Notes under the pieces: generated by a model
What the model was told of the DNA's origin: nothing
Seen by the model: only the letters and a program-made list of their open reading frames with translations
Databases searched by the model: none
Assembly: GCF_024763615.1 (NCBI RefSeq)
Contig: NW_026604456.1
Location: 1 to 64,000, forward strand
Source: Phlebotomus papatasi
Taxonomy: Eukaryota; Arthropoda; Insecta; Diptera; Psychodidae
Direction of reading: 5' to 3'
DNA length: 64,000 nt
Translations under genes and position numbers: made by a program
Shown here: piece after piece, positions 47,422-59,725 of the stretch
Position numbering within the stretch: the stretch's first letter is position 1
Layout of the letters: the number at the start of each line of letters is the position of its first letter

Positions 47422-48559
47422 AATTGAATGAGAATTTCATAAGTGTTTGAAAATCTTTAAAGTTGATTATCTCGACTAGTACGGGATAGAGGGGTCTCAA
47501 ATTATGCACCCATTTAGAGCCCCCCTGAGGCTAGATTTGTGCAAAATTTCAATTGAAAATAAGCAAAATTGAATGAGAATTTCATAAGTGTTTGTAAATT
47601 TTTAAAGTTGATTATCTCGAATAGTACGGGATAGAGGGGTCTCAAATTATGCACCCATATAGAGCCCCCCTGAGGCTAGATTTGTGCAAAATTTCAATTG
47701 AAAATAAGCAAAATTGAATGAGAATTTCATAAGTGTTTGAAAATCTTTAAAGTTGATTATCTCGAATAGTACGGGATAGAGGGGTCTCAAATTATGCACC
47801 CATTTAGAGCCCCCCTGAGGCTAGATTTGTGCAAAATTTCAATTGAAAATAAGCAAAATTGAATGAGAATTTCATAAGTGTTTGAAAATCTTTAAAGTTG
47901 ATTATCTCGAATAGTACGGGATAGAGGGGTCTCAAATTATGCACCCATTTAGAGCCCCCCTGAGGCTAGATTTGTGCAAAATTTCAATTGAAAATAAGCA
48001 AAATTGAATGAGAATTTCATAAGTGTTTAAAAATCTTTAAAGTTGATTATCTCGAATAGTACGGGATAGAGGGGTCTCAAATTATGCACCCATATAGAGC
48101 CCCCCTGAGGCTAGATTTGTGCAAATTTTCAATTGAAAATAAGCAAAATTGAATGAGAATTTCATAAGTGTTTGAAAATCTTTAAAGTTGATTATCTCGA
48201 ATAGTACGGGATAGAGGGGTCTCAAATTATGCACCCATTTAGAGCCCCCCTGAGGCTAGATTTGTGCAAAATTTCAATTGAAAATAAGCAAAATTGAATG
48301 AGAATTTCATAAGTGTTTAAAAATCTTTAAAGTTGATTATCTCGAATAGTACGGGATAGAGGGGTCTCAAATTATGCACCCATATAGAGCCCCCCTGAGG
48401 CTAGATTTGTGCAAATTTTCAATTGAAAATAAGCAAAATTGAATGAGAATTTCATAAGTGTTTGAAAATCTTTAAAGTTGATTATCTCGAATAGTACGGG
48501 ATAGAGGGGTCTCAAATTATGCACCCATTTAGAGCCCCCCTGAGGCTAGATTTGTGCAA

Positions 48560-48625
48560 AATTTCAATTGAAAATAAGCAAAATTTCAATTGAAAATAAG
48601 CAAAATTTCAATTGAAAATAAGCAA
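48560..48625 (+). repeat. 22-bp internal expansion, 3 units
   Basis: Copy D counterpart of 14483; the gattatcgcg end follows. Confidence 0.9.
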
Positions 48626-50775
48626 AATTGAATGAGAATTTCATAAGTGTTTGAAAATCTTTAAAGTTGATTATCGCGAATAGTACGGGATAGAGGGGTC
48701 TCAAATTATGCACCCATTTAGAGCCCCCCTGAGGCTAGATTTGTGCAAAATTTCAATTGAAAATAAGCAAAATTGAATGAGAATTTCATAAGTGTTTGAA
48801 AATTTTTAAAGTTGATTATCTCGAATAGTACGGGATAGAGGGGTCTCAAATTATGCACCCATTTAGAGCCCCCCTGAGGCTAGATTTGTGCAAAATTTCA
48901 ATTGAAAATAAGCAAAATTGAATGAGAATTTCATAAGTGTTTGAAAATCTTTAAAGTTGATTATCTTGAATAGTACGGGATAGAGGGGTCTCAAATTATG
49001 CACCCATTTAGAGCCCCCCTGAGGCTAGATTTGTGCAAAATTTCAATTGAAAATAAGCAAAATTAAATGAGAATTTCGTAAGTGTTTGAAAATCTTTAAA
49101 GTTGATTATCTCGAACAGTACGGGATAGAGGGGTCTCAAATTATGCACCCATTTAGAGCCCCCTGAGGCTAGATTTGTGCAAAATTTCAATTGAAAATAA
49201 GCAAAATTGAATGAGAATTTCATAAGTGTTTGAAAATTTTTAAAGTTGATTATCTCGAATAGTACGGGATAGAGGGGTCTCAAATTATGCACCCATTTAG
49301 AGCCCCCCTGAGGCTAGATATGTGCAAAATTTCAATTGAAAATAAGCAAAATTGAATGAGAATTTCATAAGTGTTTGAAAATCTTTAAAGTTGATTATCT
49401 TGAATAGTACGGGATAGAGGGGTCTCAAATTATGCACCCATTTAGAGCCCCCCTGAGGCTAGATTTGTGCAAAATTTCAATTGAAAATAAGCAAAATTAA
49501 ATGAGAATTTCGTAAGTGTTTGAAAATCTTTAAAGTTGATTATCTCGAACAGTACGGGATAGAGGGGTCTCAAATTATGCACCCATTTAGAGCCCCCTGA
49601 GGCTAGATTTGTGCAAAATTTCAATTGAAAATAAGCAAAATTGAATGAGAATTTCATAAGTGTTTGAAAATTTTTAAAGTTGATTATCTCGAATAGTACG
49701 GGATAGAGGGGTCTCAAATTATGCACCCATTTAGAGCCCCCCTGAGGCTAGATTTGTGCAAAATTTCAATTGAAAATAAGCAAAATTAAATGAGAATTTC
49801 GTAAGTGTTTGAAAATCTTTAAAGTTGATTATCTCGAACAGTACGGGATAGAGGGGTCTCAAATTATGCACCCATTTAGAGCCCCCTGAGGCTAGATTTG
49901 TGCAAAATTTCAATTGAAAATAAGCAAAATTGAATGAGAATTTCATAAGTGTTTGAAAATTTTTAAAGTTGATTATCTCGAATAGTACGGGATAGAGGGG
50001 TCTCAAATTATGCACCCATTTAGAGCCCCCCTGAGGCTAGATTTGTGCAAAATTTCAATTGAAAATAAGCAAAATTGAATGAGAATTTCATAAGTGTTTG
50101 AAAATCTTTAAAGTTGATTATCTCGAATAGTACGGGATAGAGGGGTCTCAAATTATGCACCCATTTAGAGCCCCCCTGAGGCTAGATTTGTGCAAATTTT
50201 CAATTGAAAATAAGCAAAATTGAATGAGAATTTCATAAGTGTTTGAAAATCTTTAAAGTTGATTATCTCGAACAGTACGGGATAGAGGGGTCTCAAACTA
50301 TGCACCCATTTAGAGCCCCCCTGAGGCTAGATTTGTGCAAAATTTCAATTGAAAATAAGCAAAATTAAATGAGAATTTCATAAGTGTTTGAAAATTTTTA
50401 AAGTTGATTATCTCGAATAGTACGGGATAGAGGGGTCTCAAATTATGCACCCATTTAGAGCCCCCCTGAGGCTAGATTTGTGCAAAATTTCAATTGAAAA
50501 TAAGCAAAATTGAATGAGAATTTCATAAGTGTTTGAAAATCTTTAAAGTTGATTATCTCGAACAGTACGGGATAGAGGGGTCTCAAATTATGCACCCATT
50601 TAGAGCCCCCCTGAGGCTAGATTTGTGCAAAATTTCAATTGAAAATAAGCAAAATTAAATGATAATTTCATAAGTGTTTGAAAATTTTTAAAGTTGATTA
50701 TCTCGAATAGTACGGGATAGAGGTGCCTCAAATTATGCACCCATTTAGAGCCCCCCTGAGGCTAGATTTGTGCAA

Positions 50776-50819
50776 AATTTCAATTGAAAATAAGCAAAAT
50801 TTCAATTGAAAATAAGCAA
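50776..50819 (+). repeat. 22-bp internal expansion, 2 units
   Basis: Copy D counterpart of 16699. Confidence 0.9.
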
Positions 50820-51667
50820 AATTGAATGAGAATTTCATAAGTGTTTGAAAATCTTTAAAGTTGATTATCTCGAATAGTACGGGATAGAGGGGTCTCAAAT
50901 TATGCACCCATTTAGAGCCCCCCCTGAGGCTGGATTTGTGCAAAATTTCAATTGAAAATAAGCGAAATTAAATGAGAATTTCATAAGTGTTTGAAAATTT
51001 TTAAATTTGATTATCTCGAATAGTACGGGATAGAGGGGTCTCAAATTATGCACCCATTTAGAGCCCCCCTGAGGCTAGATTTGTGCAAAATTTCAATTGA
51101 AAATAAGCAAAATTGAATGAGAATTTCATAAGTGTTTGAAAATCTTTAAAGTTGATTATCTCGAATAGTACGGGATAGAGGGGTCTCAAATTATGCACCC
51201 ATTTAGAGCCCCCCTGAGGCTAGATTTGTGCAAAATTTCAATTGAAAATAAGCAAAATTGAATGAGAATTTCATAAGTGTTTGAAAATTTTTAAAGTTGA
51301 TTATCTCGAATAGTACGGGATAGAGGGGTCTCAAATTATGCACCCATATAGAGCCCCCCTGAAGCTAGATATGTGCAAAATTTCAATTGAAAATAAGCAA
51401 AATTGAATGAGAATTTCATAAGTGTTTGAAAATCTTTAAAGTTGATTATCTCGAATAATACGTGATAGAGGGGTCTGAAATTATGCACCCATTTAGAGCC
51501 CCCTGAGGCTAGATTTGTGCAAAATTTCAATTGAAAATAAGCAAAATTAAATGAGAATTTCATAAGTGTTTGAAAATTTTTAAAGTTGATTATCTCGAAT
51601 AGTACGGGATAGAGGGGTCTCAAATTATGCACCCATTTAGAGCCCCCCTGAGGCTAGATTTGTGCAA

Positions 51668-51711
51668 AATTTCAATTGAAAATAAGCAAAATTTCAATTG
51701 AAAATAAGCAA
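51668..51711 (+). repeat. 22-bp internal expansion, 2 units
   Basis: Copy D counterpart of 17591. Confidence 0.9.
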
Positions 51712-52124
51712 AATTTAATGAGAGTTTCATAAGTGTTTGAAAATCTTTAAAGTTGATTATCTCGAATAGTACGGGATAGAGGGGTCTCAAATTATGCACC
51801 CATTTAGAGCCCCCCTGAGGCTAGATTTGTGCAAAATTTCAATTGAAAATAAGCAAAATTGAATGAGAATTTCATAAGTGTTTGAAAATCTTTAAAGTTG
51901 ATTATCTCGAATAGTACGGGATAGAGGGGTCTCAAATTATGCACCCATTTAGAGCCCCCCTGAGGCTAGATTTGTGCAAATTTTCAATTAAAAATAAGCA
52001 AAATTTAATGAGAATTTCATAAGTGTTTGAAAATCTTTAAAGTTGATTATCTCGAACAGTACGGGATAGAGGGGTCTCAAACTATGCACCCATTTAGAGC
52101 CCCCCTGAGGCTAGATTTGTGCAA

Positions 52125-52168
52125 AATTTCAATTGAAAATAAGCAAAATTTCAATTGAAAATAAGCAA
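52125..52168 (+). repeat. 22-bp internal expansion, 2 units
   Basis: Copy D counterpart of 18048. One majority-type monomer that follows it in A is missing here, giving the 145-bp offset step. Confidence 0.9.
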
Positions 52169-53888
52169 AATTGAATGAGAATTTCATAAGTGTTTGAAAA
52201 TCTTTAAAGTTGATTATCTCGAATAGTACGGGATAGAGGGGTCTCAAATTATGCACCCATATAGAGCCACCCTGAGGCTAGATTTGTGCAAAATTTCAAT
52301 TGAAAATAAGCAAAATTTAATGAGAATTTCATAAGTGTTTGAAAATCTTTAAAGTTGATTATCTCGAATAGTACGGGATAGAGGGGTCTCAAATTATGCA
52401 ACCATATAGAGCCCCCCTGAGGCTAGATTTGTGCAAAATTTCAATTGAAAATAAGCAAAATTGAATGAGAATTTCATAAGTGTTTGAAAATCTTTAAAGT
52501 TGATTATCTCGAATAGTACGGGATAGAGGGGTCTCAAATTATGCACCCATTTAGAGCCCCCCTGAGGCTAGATTTGTGCAAAATTTCAATTGAAAATAAG
52601 CAAAATTGAATGAGAATTTCATAAGTGTTTGAAAATCTTTAAAGTTGATTATCTCGAATAGTACGGGATAGAGGGGTCTCAAATTATGCACCCATTTAGA
52701 GCCCCCCTTGAGGCTAGATTTGTGCAAAATTTCAATTGAAAATAAGCAAAATTTAATGAGAATTTCATAAGTGTTTGAAAATCTTTAAAGTTGATTATCT
52801 CGAATAGTACGGGATAGAGGGGTCTCAAATTATGCACCCATTTAGAGCCCCCCTGAAGCTAGATTTGTGCAAATTTTCAATTGAAAATAAGCAAAATTGA
52901 ATGAGAATTTCATAAGTGTTTGAAAATCTTTAAAGTTGATTATCTCGAACAGTACGGGATAAAGGGGTCTCAAACTATGCACCCATTTAGAGCCCCCCTG
53001 AGGCTAGATTTGTGCAAAATTTCAATTGAAAATAAGCAAAATTAAATGAGAATTTCATAAGTGTGTGAAAATTTTTAAAGTTGATTATCTCGAATAGTAC
53101 GGGATAGAGGGGTCTCAAATTATGCACCCATTTAGAGCCCCCCTGAGGCTAGATTTGTGCAAAATTTCAATTGAAAATAAGCAAAATTGAATGAGAATTT
53201 CATAAGTGTTTGAAAATCTTTAAAGTTGATTATCTCGAATAGTACGGGATAGAGGGGTCTCAAATTATGCACCCATATAGAGCCCCCCTGAGGCTAGATT
53301 TGTGCAAAATTTCAATTGAAAACAAACAAAATTGAATGAGAATTTCATAAGTGTTTGAAAATCTTTAAAGTTGATTATCTCGAATAGTACGGGATAGAGG
53401 GGTCTCAAATTATGCACCCATATAGAGCCCCCCTTGAGGCTAGATTTGTGCAAAATTTCAATTGAAAATAAGCAAAATTGAATGAGAATTTCATAAGTGT
53501 TTGAAAATCTTTAAAGTTGATTATCTCGAATAGTACGGGATAGAGGGGTCTCAAATTATGCACCCATTTAGAGCCCCCCTGAGGCTAGATTTGTGCAAAT
53601 TTTCAATTGAAAATAAGCAAAATTGAATGATAGTTTCATAAGTGTTTGAAAATCTTTAAAGTTGATTATCTCGAATAGTACGGGATAGAGGGGTCTCAAA
53701 TTATGCACCCATTTAGAGCCCCCCTGAGGCTAGATTTGTGCAAAATTTCAATTGAAAACAAACAAAATTGAATGAGAATTTAATAAGTGTTTGAAAATCT
53801 TTAAAGTTGATTATCTCGAATAGTACGGGATAGAGGGGTCTCAAATTATGCACCCATTTAGAGCCCCCCTGAGGCTAGATTTGTGCAA

Positions 53889-53932
53889 AATTTCAATTGA
53901 AAATAAGCAAAATTTCAATTGAAAATAAACAA
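53889..53932 (+). repeat. 22-bp internal expansion, 2 units
   Basis: Copy D counterpart of 19957. Confidence 0.9.
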
Positions 53933-55941
53933 AATTGAATGAGAATTTCATAAGTGTTTGAAAATCTTTAAAGTTGATTATCTCGACTAGTACGGGATAG
54001 AGGGGTCTCAAATTATGCACCCATTTAGAGCCCCCCTGAGGCTAGATTTGTGCAAAATTTCAATTGAAAATAAGCAAAATTGAATGAGAATTTCATAAGT
54101 GTTTGAAAATCTTTAAAGTTGATTATCTCGAATAGTACGGGATAGAGGGGTCTCAAATTATGCACCCATTTAGAGCCCCCCTGAGGCTAGATTTGTGCAA
54201 ATTTTCAATTGAAAATAAGCAAAATTGAATGAGAATTTCATAAGTGTTTGAAAATCTTTAAAGTTGATTATCTCGAACAGTACGGGATAAAGGGGTCTCA
54301 AACTATGCACCCATTTAGAGCCCCCCTGAGGCTAGATTTGTGCAAAATTTCAATTGAAAATAAGCAAAATTAAATGAGAATTTCATAAGTGTTTGAAAAT
54401 TTTTAAAGTTGATTATCTCGAATAGTACGGGATAGAGGGGTCTCAAATTATGCACCCATTTAGAGCCCCCCTGAGGCTAGATTTGTGCAAAATTTCAATT
54501 GAAAATAAGCAAAATTGAATGAGAATTTCATAAGTGTTTGAAAATTTTTAAAGTTGATTATCTCGAATAGTACGGGATAGAGGGGTCTCAAATTATGCAC
54601 CCATATAGAGCCCCCCTGAGGCTAGATTTGTGCAAAATTTCAATTGAAAACAAACAAAATTGAATGAGAATTTCATAAGTGTTTGAAAATCTTTAAAGTT
54701 GATTATCTCGAATAGTACGGGATAGAGGGGTCTCAAATTATGCACCCATATAGAGCCCCCCTGAAGCTAGATTTGTGCAAAATTTCAATTGAAAATAAGC
54801 AAAATTGAATGAGAATTTCATAAGTGTTTGAAAATCTTTAAAGTTGATTATCTCGAATAGTACGGGATAGAGGGGTCTCAAATTATGCACCCATTTAGAG
54901 CCCCCCTGAGGCTAGATTTGTGCAAAATTTCAATTGAAAATAAGCAAAATTGAATGAGAATTTCATAAGTGTTTGAAAATCTTTAAAGTTGATTATCTCG
55001 AATAGTACGGGATAGAGGGGTCTCAAATTATGCACCCATTTAGAGCCCCCCTGAGGCTAGATTTGTGCAAAATTTCAATTGAAAATAAGCAAAATTGAAT
55101 GAGAATTTCATAAGTGTTTGAAAATCTTTAAAGTTGATTATCTCGAATAGTACGGGATAGAGGGGTCTCAAATTATGCACCCATTTAGAGCCCCCCTTGA
55201 GGCTAGATTTGTGCAAAATTTCAATTGAAAATAAGCAAAATTGAATGAGAATTTCATAAGTGTTTGAAAATCTTTAAAGTTGATTATCTCGAATAGTACG
55301 GGATAGAGGGGTCTCAAATTATGCACCCATATAGAGCCCCCCTGAGGCTAGATTTGTGCAAAATTTCAATTGAAAATAAGCAAAATTGAATGAGAATTTA
55401 ATAAGTGTTTGAAAATCTTTAAAGTTGATTATCTCGAATAGTACGGGATAGAGGGGTCTCAAATTATGCACCCATTTAGAGCCCCCCTGAGGCTAGATTT
55501 GTGCAAAATTTCAATTGAAAATAAGCAAAATTGAATGAGAATTTCATAAGTGTTTGAAAATCTTTAAAGTTGATTATCTCGAATAGTACGGGATAGAGGG
55601 GTCTCAAATTATGCACCCATTTAGAGCCCCCCTTGAGGCTAGATTTGTGCAAAATTTCAATTGAAAATAAGCAAAATTGAATGAGAATTTCATAAGTGTT
55701 TGAAAATCTTTAAAGTTGATTATCTCGAATAGTACGGGATAGAGGGGTCTCAAACTATGCACCCATTTAGAGCCCCCCTGAGGCTAGATTTGTGCAAAAT
55801 TTCAATTGAAAATAAGCAAAATTAAATGAGAATTTCATAAGTGTTTGAAAATTTTTAAAGTTGATTATCTCGAATAGTACGGGATAGAGGGGTCTCAAAT
55901 TATGCACCCATTTAGAGCCCCCTGAGGCTAGATTTGTGCAA

Positions 55942-56007
55942 AATTTCAATTGAAAATAAGCAAAATTTCAATTGAAAATAAGCAAAATTTCAATTGAAAA
56001 TAAGCAA
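55942..56007 (+). repeat. 22-bp internal expansion, 3 units
   Basis: Counterpart of 22102. Only one monomer boundary separates it from the next triple expansion. Confidence 0.9.
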
Positions 56008-56130
56008 AATTGAATGAGAATTTCATAAGTGTTTGAAAATTTTTAAAGTTGATTATCTCGAATAGTACGGGATAGAGGGGTCTCAAATTATGCACCCATT
56101 TAGAGCCCCCCTGAGGCTAGATTTGTGCAA

Positions 56131-56196
56131 AATTTCAATTGAAAATAAGCAAAATTTCAATTGAAAATAAGCAAAATTTCAATTGAAAATAAGCAA
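56131..56196 (+). repeat. 22-bp internal expansion, 3 units
   Basis: Counterpart of 23886. Its adjacency to 55942 marks the site of the 11-monomer difference. Confidence 0.9.
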
Positions 56197-59100
56197 AATT
56201 GAATGAGAATTTTATAAGTGTTTGAAAATTTTTAAAGTTGATTATCTCGAATACTACGGGATAGAGGGGTCTCAAATTATGCACCCATTTAGAGCCCCCC
56301 TGAGGCTAGATTTGTGCAAAATTTCAATTGAAAATAAGCAAAATTGAATGAGAATTTCATAAGTGTTTGAAAATCTTTAAAGTTGATTATCTCGAATAGT
56401 ACGGGATAGAGGGGTCTCAAATTATGCACCCATATAGAGCCCCCCTTGAGGCTAGATTTGTGCAAAATTTCAATTGAAAATAAGCAAAATTGAATGAGAA
56501 TTTCATAAGTGTTTGAAAATCTTTAAAGTTGATTATCTCGAATAGTACGGGATAGAGGGGTCTCAAATTATGCACCCATTTAGAGCCCCCCTGAGGCTAG
56601 ATTTGTGCAAATTTTCAATTGAAAATAAGCAAAATTGAATGAGAGTTTCATAAGTGTTTGAAAATCTTTAAAGTTGATTATCTCGAATAGTACGGGATAG
56701 AGGGATCTCAAATTATGCACCCATTTAGAGCCCCCCTGAGGCTAGATTTGTGCAAAATTTCAATTGAAAACAAACAAAATTGAATGAGAATTTAATAAGT
56801 GTTTGAAAATCTTTAAAGTTGATTATCTCGAATAGTACGGGATAGAGGGGTCTCAAATTATGCACCCATTTAGAGCCCCCCTGAGGCTAGATTTGTGCAA
56901 AATTTCAATTGAAAATAAGCAAAATTGAATGAGAATTTCATAAGTGTTTGAAAATCTTTAAAGTTGATTATCTCGAATAGTACGGGATAGAGGGGTCTCA
57001 AATTATGCACCCATTTAGAGCCCCCCTGAGGCTAGATTTGTGCAAATTTTCAATTGAAAATAAGCAAAATTGAATGAGAATTTCATAAGTGTTTGAAAAT
57101 CTTTAAAGTTGATTATCTCGAACAGTACGGGATAAAGGGGTCTCAAACTATGCACCCATTTAGAGCCCCCCTGAGGCTAGATTTGTGCAAAATTTCAATT
57201 GAAAATAAGCAAAATTAAATGAGAATTTCATAAGTGTGTGAAAATTTTTAAAGTTGATTATCTCGAATAGTACGGGATAGAGGGGTCTCAAATTATGCAC
57301 CCATTTAGAGCCCCCCTGAGGCTAGATTTGTGCAAAATTTCAATTGAAAACAAACAAAATTGAATGAGAATTTCATAAGTGTTTGAAAATCTTTAAAGTT
57401 GATTATCTCGAATAGTACGGGATAGAGGAGTCTCAAATTATGCACCCATATAGAGCCCCCCTGAAGCTAGATTTGTGCAAAATTTCAATTGAAAATAAGC
57501 AAAATTGAATGAGAATTTCATAAGTGTTTGAAAATCTTTAAAGTTGATTATCTCGAATAGTACGGGATAGAGGGGTCTCAAATTATGCACCCATTTAGAG
57601 CCCCCCTGAGGCTAGATTTGTGCAAAATTTCAATTGAAAATAAGCAAAATTGAATGAGAATTTAATAAGTGTTTGAAAATCTTTAAAGTTGATTATCTCG
57701 AATAGTACGGGATAGAGGGGTCTCAAATTATGCACCCATTTAGAGCCCCCCTGAGGCTAGATTTGTGCAAAATTTCAATTGAAAATAAGCAAAATTGAAT
57801 GAGAATTTCATAAGTGTTTGAAAATCTTTAAAGTTGATTATCTCGAATAGTACGGGATAGAGGGGTCTCAAATTATGCACCCATTTAGAGCCCCCCTTGA
57901 GGCTAGATTTGTGCAAAATTTCAATTGAAAATAAGCAAAATTGAATGAGAATTTCATAAGTGTTTCAAAATCTTTAAAGTTGATTATCTCGAATAGTACG
58001 GGATAGAGGGGTCTCAAATTATGCACCCATTTAGAGCCCCCCTGAGGCTAGATTTGTGCAAAATTTCAATTGAAAATAAGCAAAATTGAATGAGAATTTC
58101 ATAAGTGTTTAAAAATCTTTAAAGTTGATTATCTCTAATAGTACGGGATAGAGGGGTCTCAAATTATGCACCCATTTAGAGCCCCCCTGAGGCTAGATTT
58201 GAGCAAAATTTCAATTGAAAATAAGCAAAATTGAATGAGAATTTCATAAGTGTTTAAAAATCTTTAAAGTTGATTATCTCGAATAGTACGGGATAGAGGG
58301 GTCTCAAATTATGCACCCATATAGAGCCCCCCTGAGGCTAGATTTGTGCAAAATTTCAATTGAAAATAAGCAAAATTGAATGAGAATTTCATAAGTGTTT
58401 GAAAATCTTTAAAGTTGATTATCTCGAATAGTACGGGATAGAGGGGTCTCAAATTATGCACCCATATAGAGCCCCCCTGAGGCTAGATTTGTGCAAAATT
58501 TCAATTGAAAATAAGCAAAATTGAATGAGAATTTCATAAGTGTTTGAAAATCTTTAAAGTTGATTATCTCGAATAGTACGGGATAGAGGGGTCTCAAATT
58601 ATGCACCCATTTAGAGCCCCCCTTGAGGCTAGATTTGTGCAAAATTTCAATTGAAAATAAGCAAAATTGAATGAGAATTTCATAAGTGTTTGAAAATCTT
58701 TAAAGTTGATTATCTCGAATAGTACGGGATAGAGGGGTCTCAAATTATGCACCCATTTAGAGCCCCCCTTGAGGCTAGATTTGTGCAAAATTTCAATTGA
58801 AAATAAGCAAAATTGAATGAGAATTTCATAAGTGTTTGAAAATCTTTAAAGTTGATTATCTCTAATAGTACGGGATAGAGGGGTCTCAAATTATGCACCC
58901 ATTTAGAGCCCCCCTGAGGCTAGATTTGTGCAAAATTTCAATTGAAAATAAGCAAAATTGAATGAGAATTTCATAAGTGTTTGAAAATCTTTAAAGTTGA
59001 TTATCGCGAATAGTACGGGATAGAGGGGTCTCAAATTATGCACCCATATAGAGCCCCCCTGAGGCTAGATTTGTGCAAAATTTCAATTGAAAATAAGCAA

Positions 59101-59659
59101 AATTGAATGAGAATTTAATAAGTGTTTGAAAATCTTTAAAGTTGATTATCTCGAATAGTACGGGATAGAGGGGTCTCAAATTATGCACCCATTTAGAGCC
59201 CCCCTGAGGCTAGATTTGTGCAAAATTTCAATTGAAAATAAGCAAAATTGAATGAGAATTTCATAAGTGTTTGAAAATCTTTAAAGTTGATTATCTCGAA
59301 TAGTACGGGATAGAGGGGTCTCAAATTATGCACCCATTTAGAGCCCCCCTTGAGGCTAGATTTGTGCAAAATTTCAATTGAAAATAAGCAAAATTGAATG
59401 AGAATTTCATAAGTGTTTGAAAATCTTTAAAGTTGATTATCTCGAATAGTACGGGATAGAGGGGTCTCAAACTATGCACCCATTTAGAGCCCCCCTGAGG
59501 CTAGATTTGCGCAAAATTTCAATTGAAAATAAGCAAAATTAAATGAGAATTTCATAAGTGTTTGAAAATTTTTAAAGTTGATTATCTCGAATAGTACGGG
59601 ATAGAGGGGTCTCAAATTATGCACCCATTTAGAGCCCCCCTGAGGCTAGATTTGTGCAA

Positions 59660-59725
59660 AATTTCAATTGAAAATAAGCAAAATTTCAATTGAAAATAAG
59701 CAAAATTTCAATTGAAAATAAGCAA
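59660..59725 (+). repeat. 22-bp internal expansion, 3 units
   Basis: Counterpart of 27415. Confidence 0.9.

Larger units (their letters stand above)
41379..47590. repeat. About 6.2-kb HOR, tandem copy C
   Basis: 6,212 bp, in the same register as B and D. It is the most disturbed copy, with junctions at 42.07, 43.37, 44.85, 44.94, 45.4 and 45.95 kb. It also has a local duplication of the aataatacgtg monomer pair (44.07-44.35 and 44.35-44.65 kb), and lacks the gaggtgcctc monomer and its double expansion, which A, B and D have. Confidence 0.8.
47591..54100. repeat. About 6.4-kb HOR, tandem copy D
   Basis: Starts with tttgtaaattttt at 47591. An early two-monomer step (gtttaaaaatc, then atatag with the 16-bp palindrome) occurs twice, at 48.02-48.1 and 48.31-48.4 kb, but once in C. 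The triple expansion and all the ordered rare markers are intact. After cgactag (about 53,988) it does not restart the HOR but continues as the extended block seen after copy A. Confidence 0.75.
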
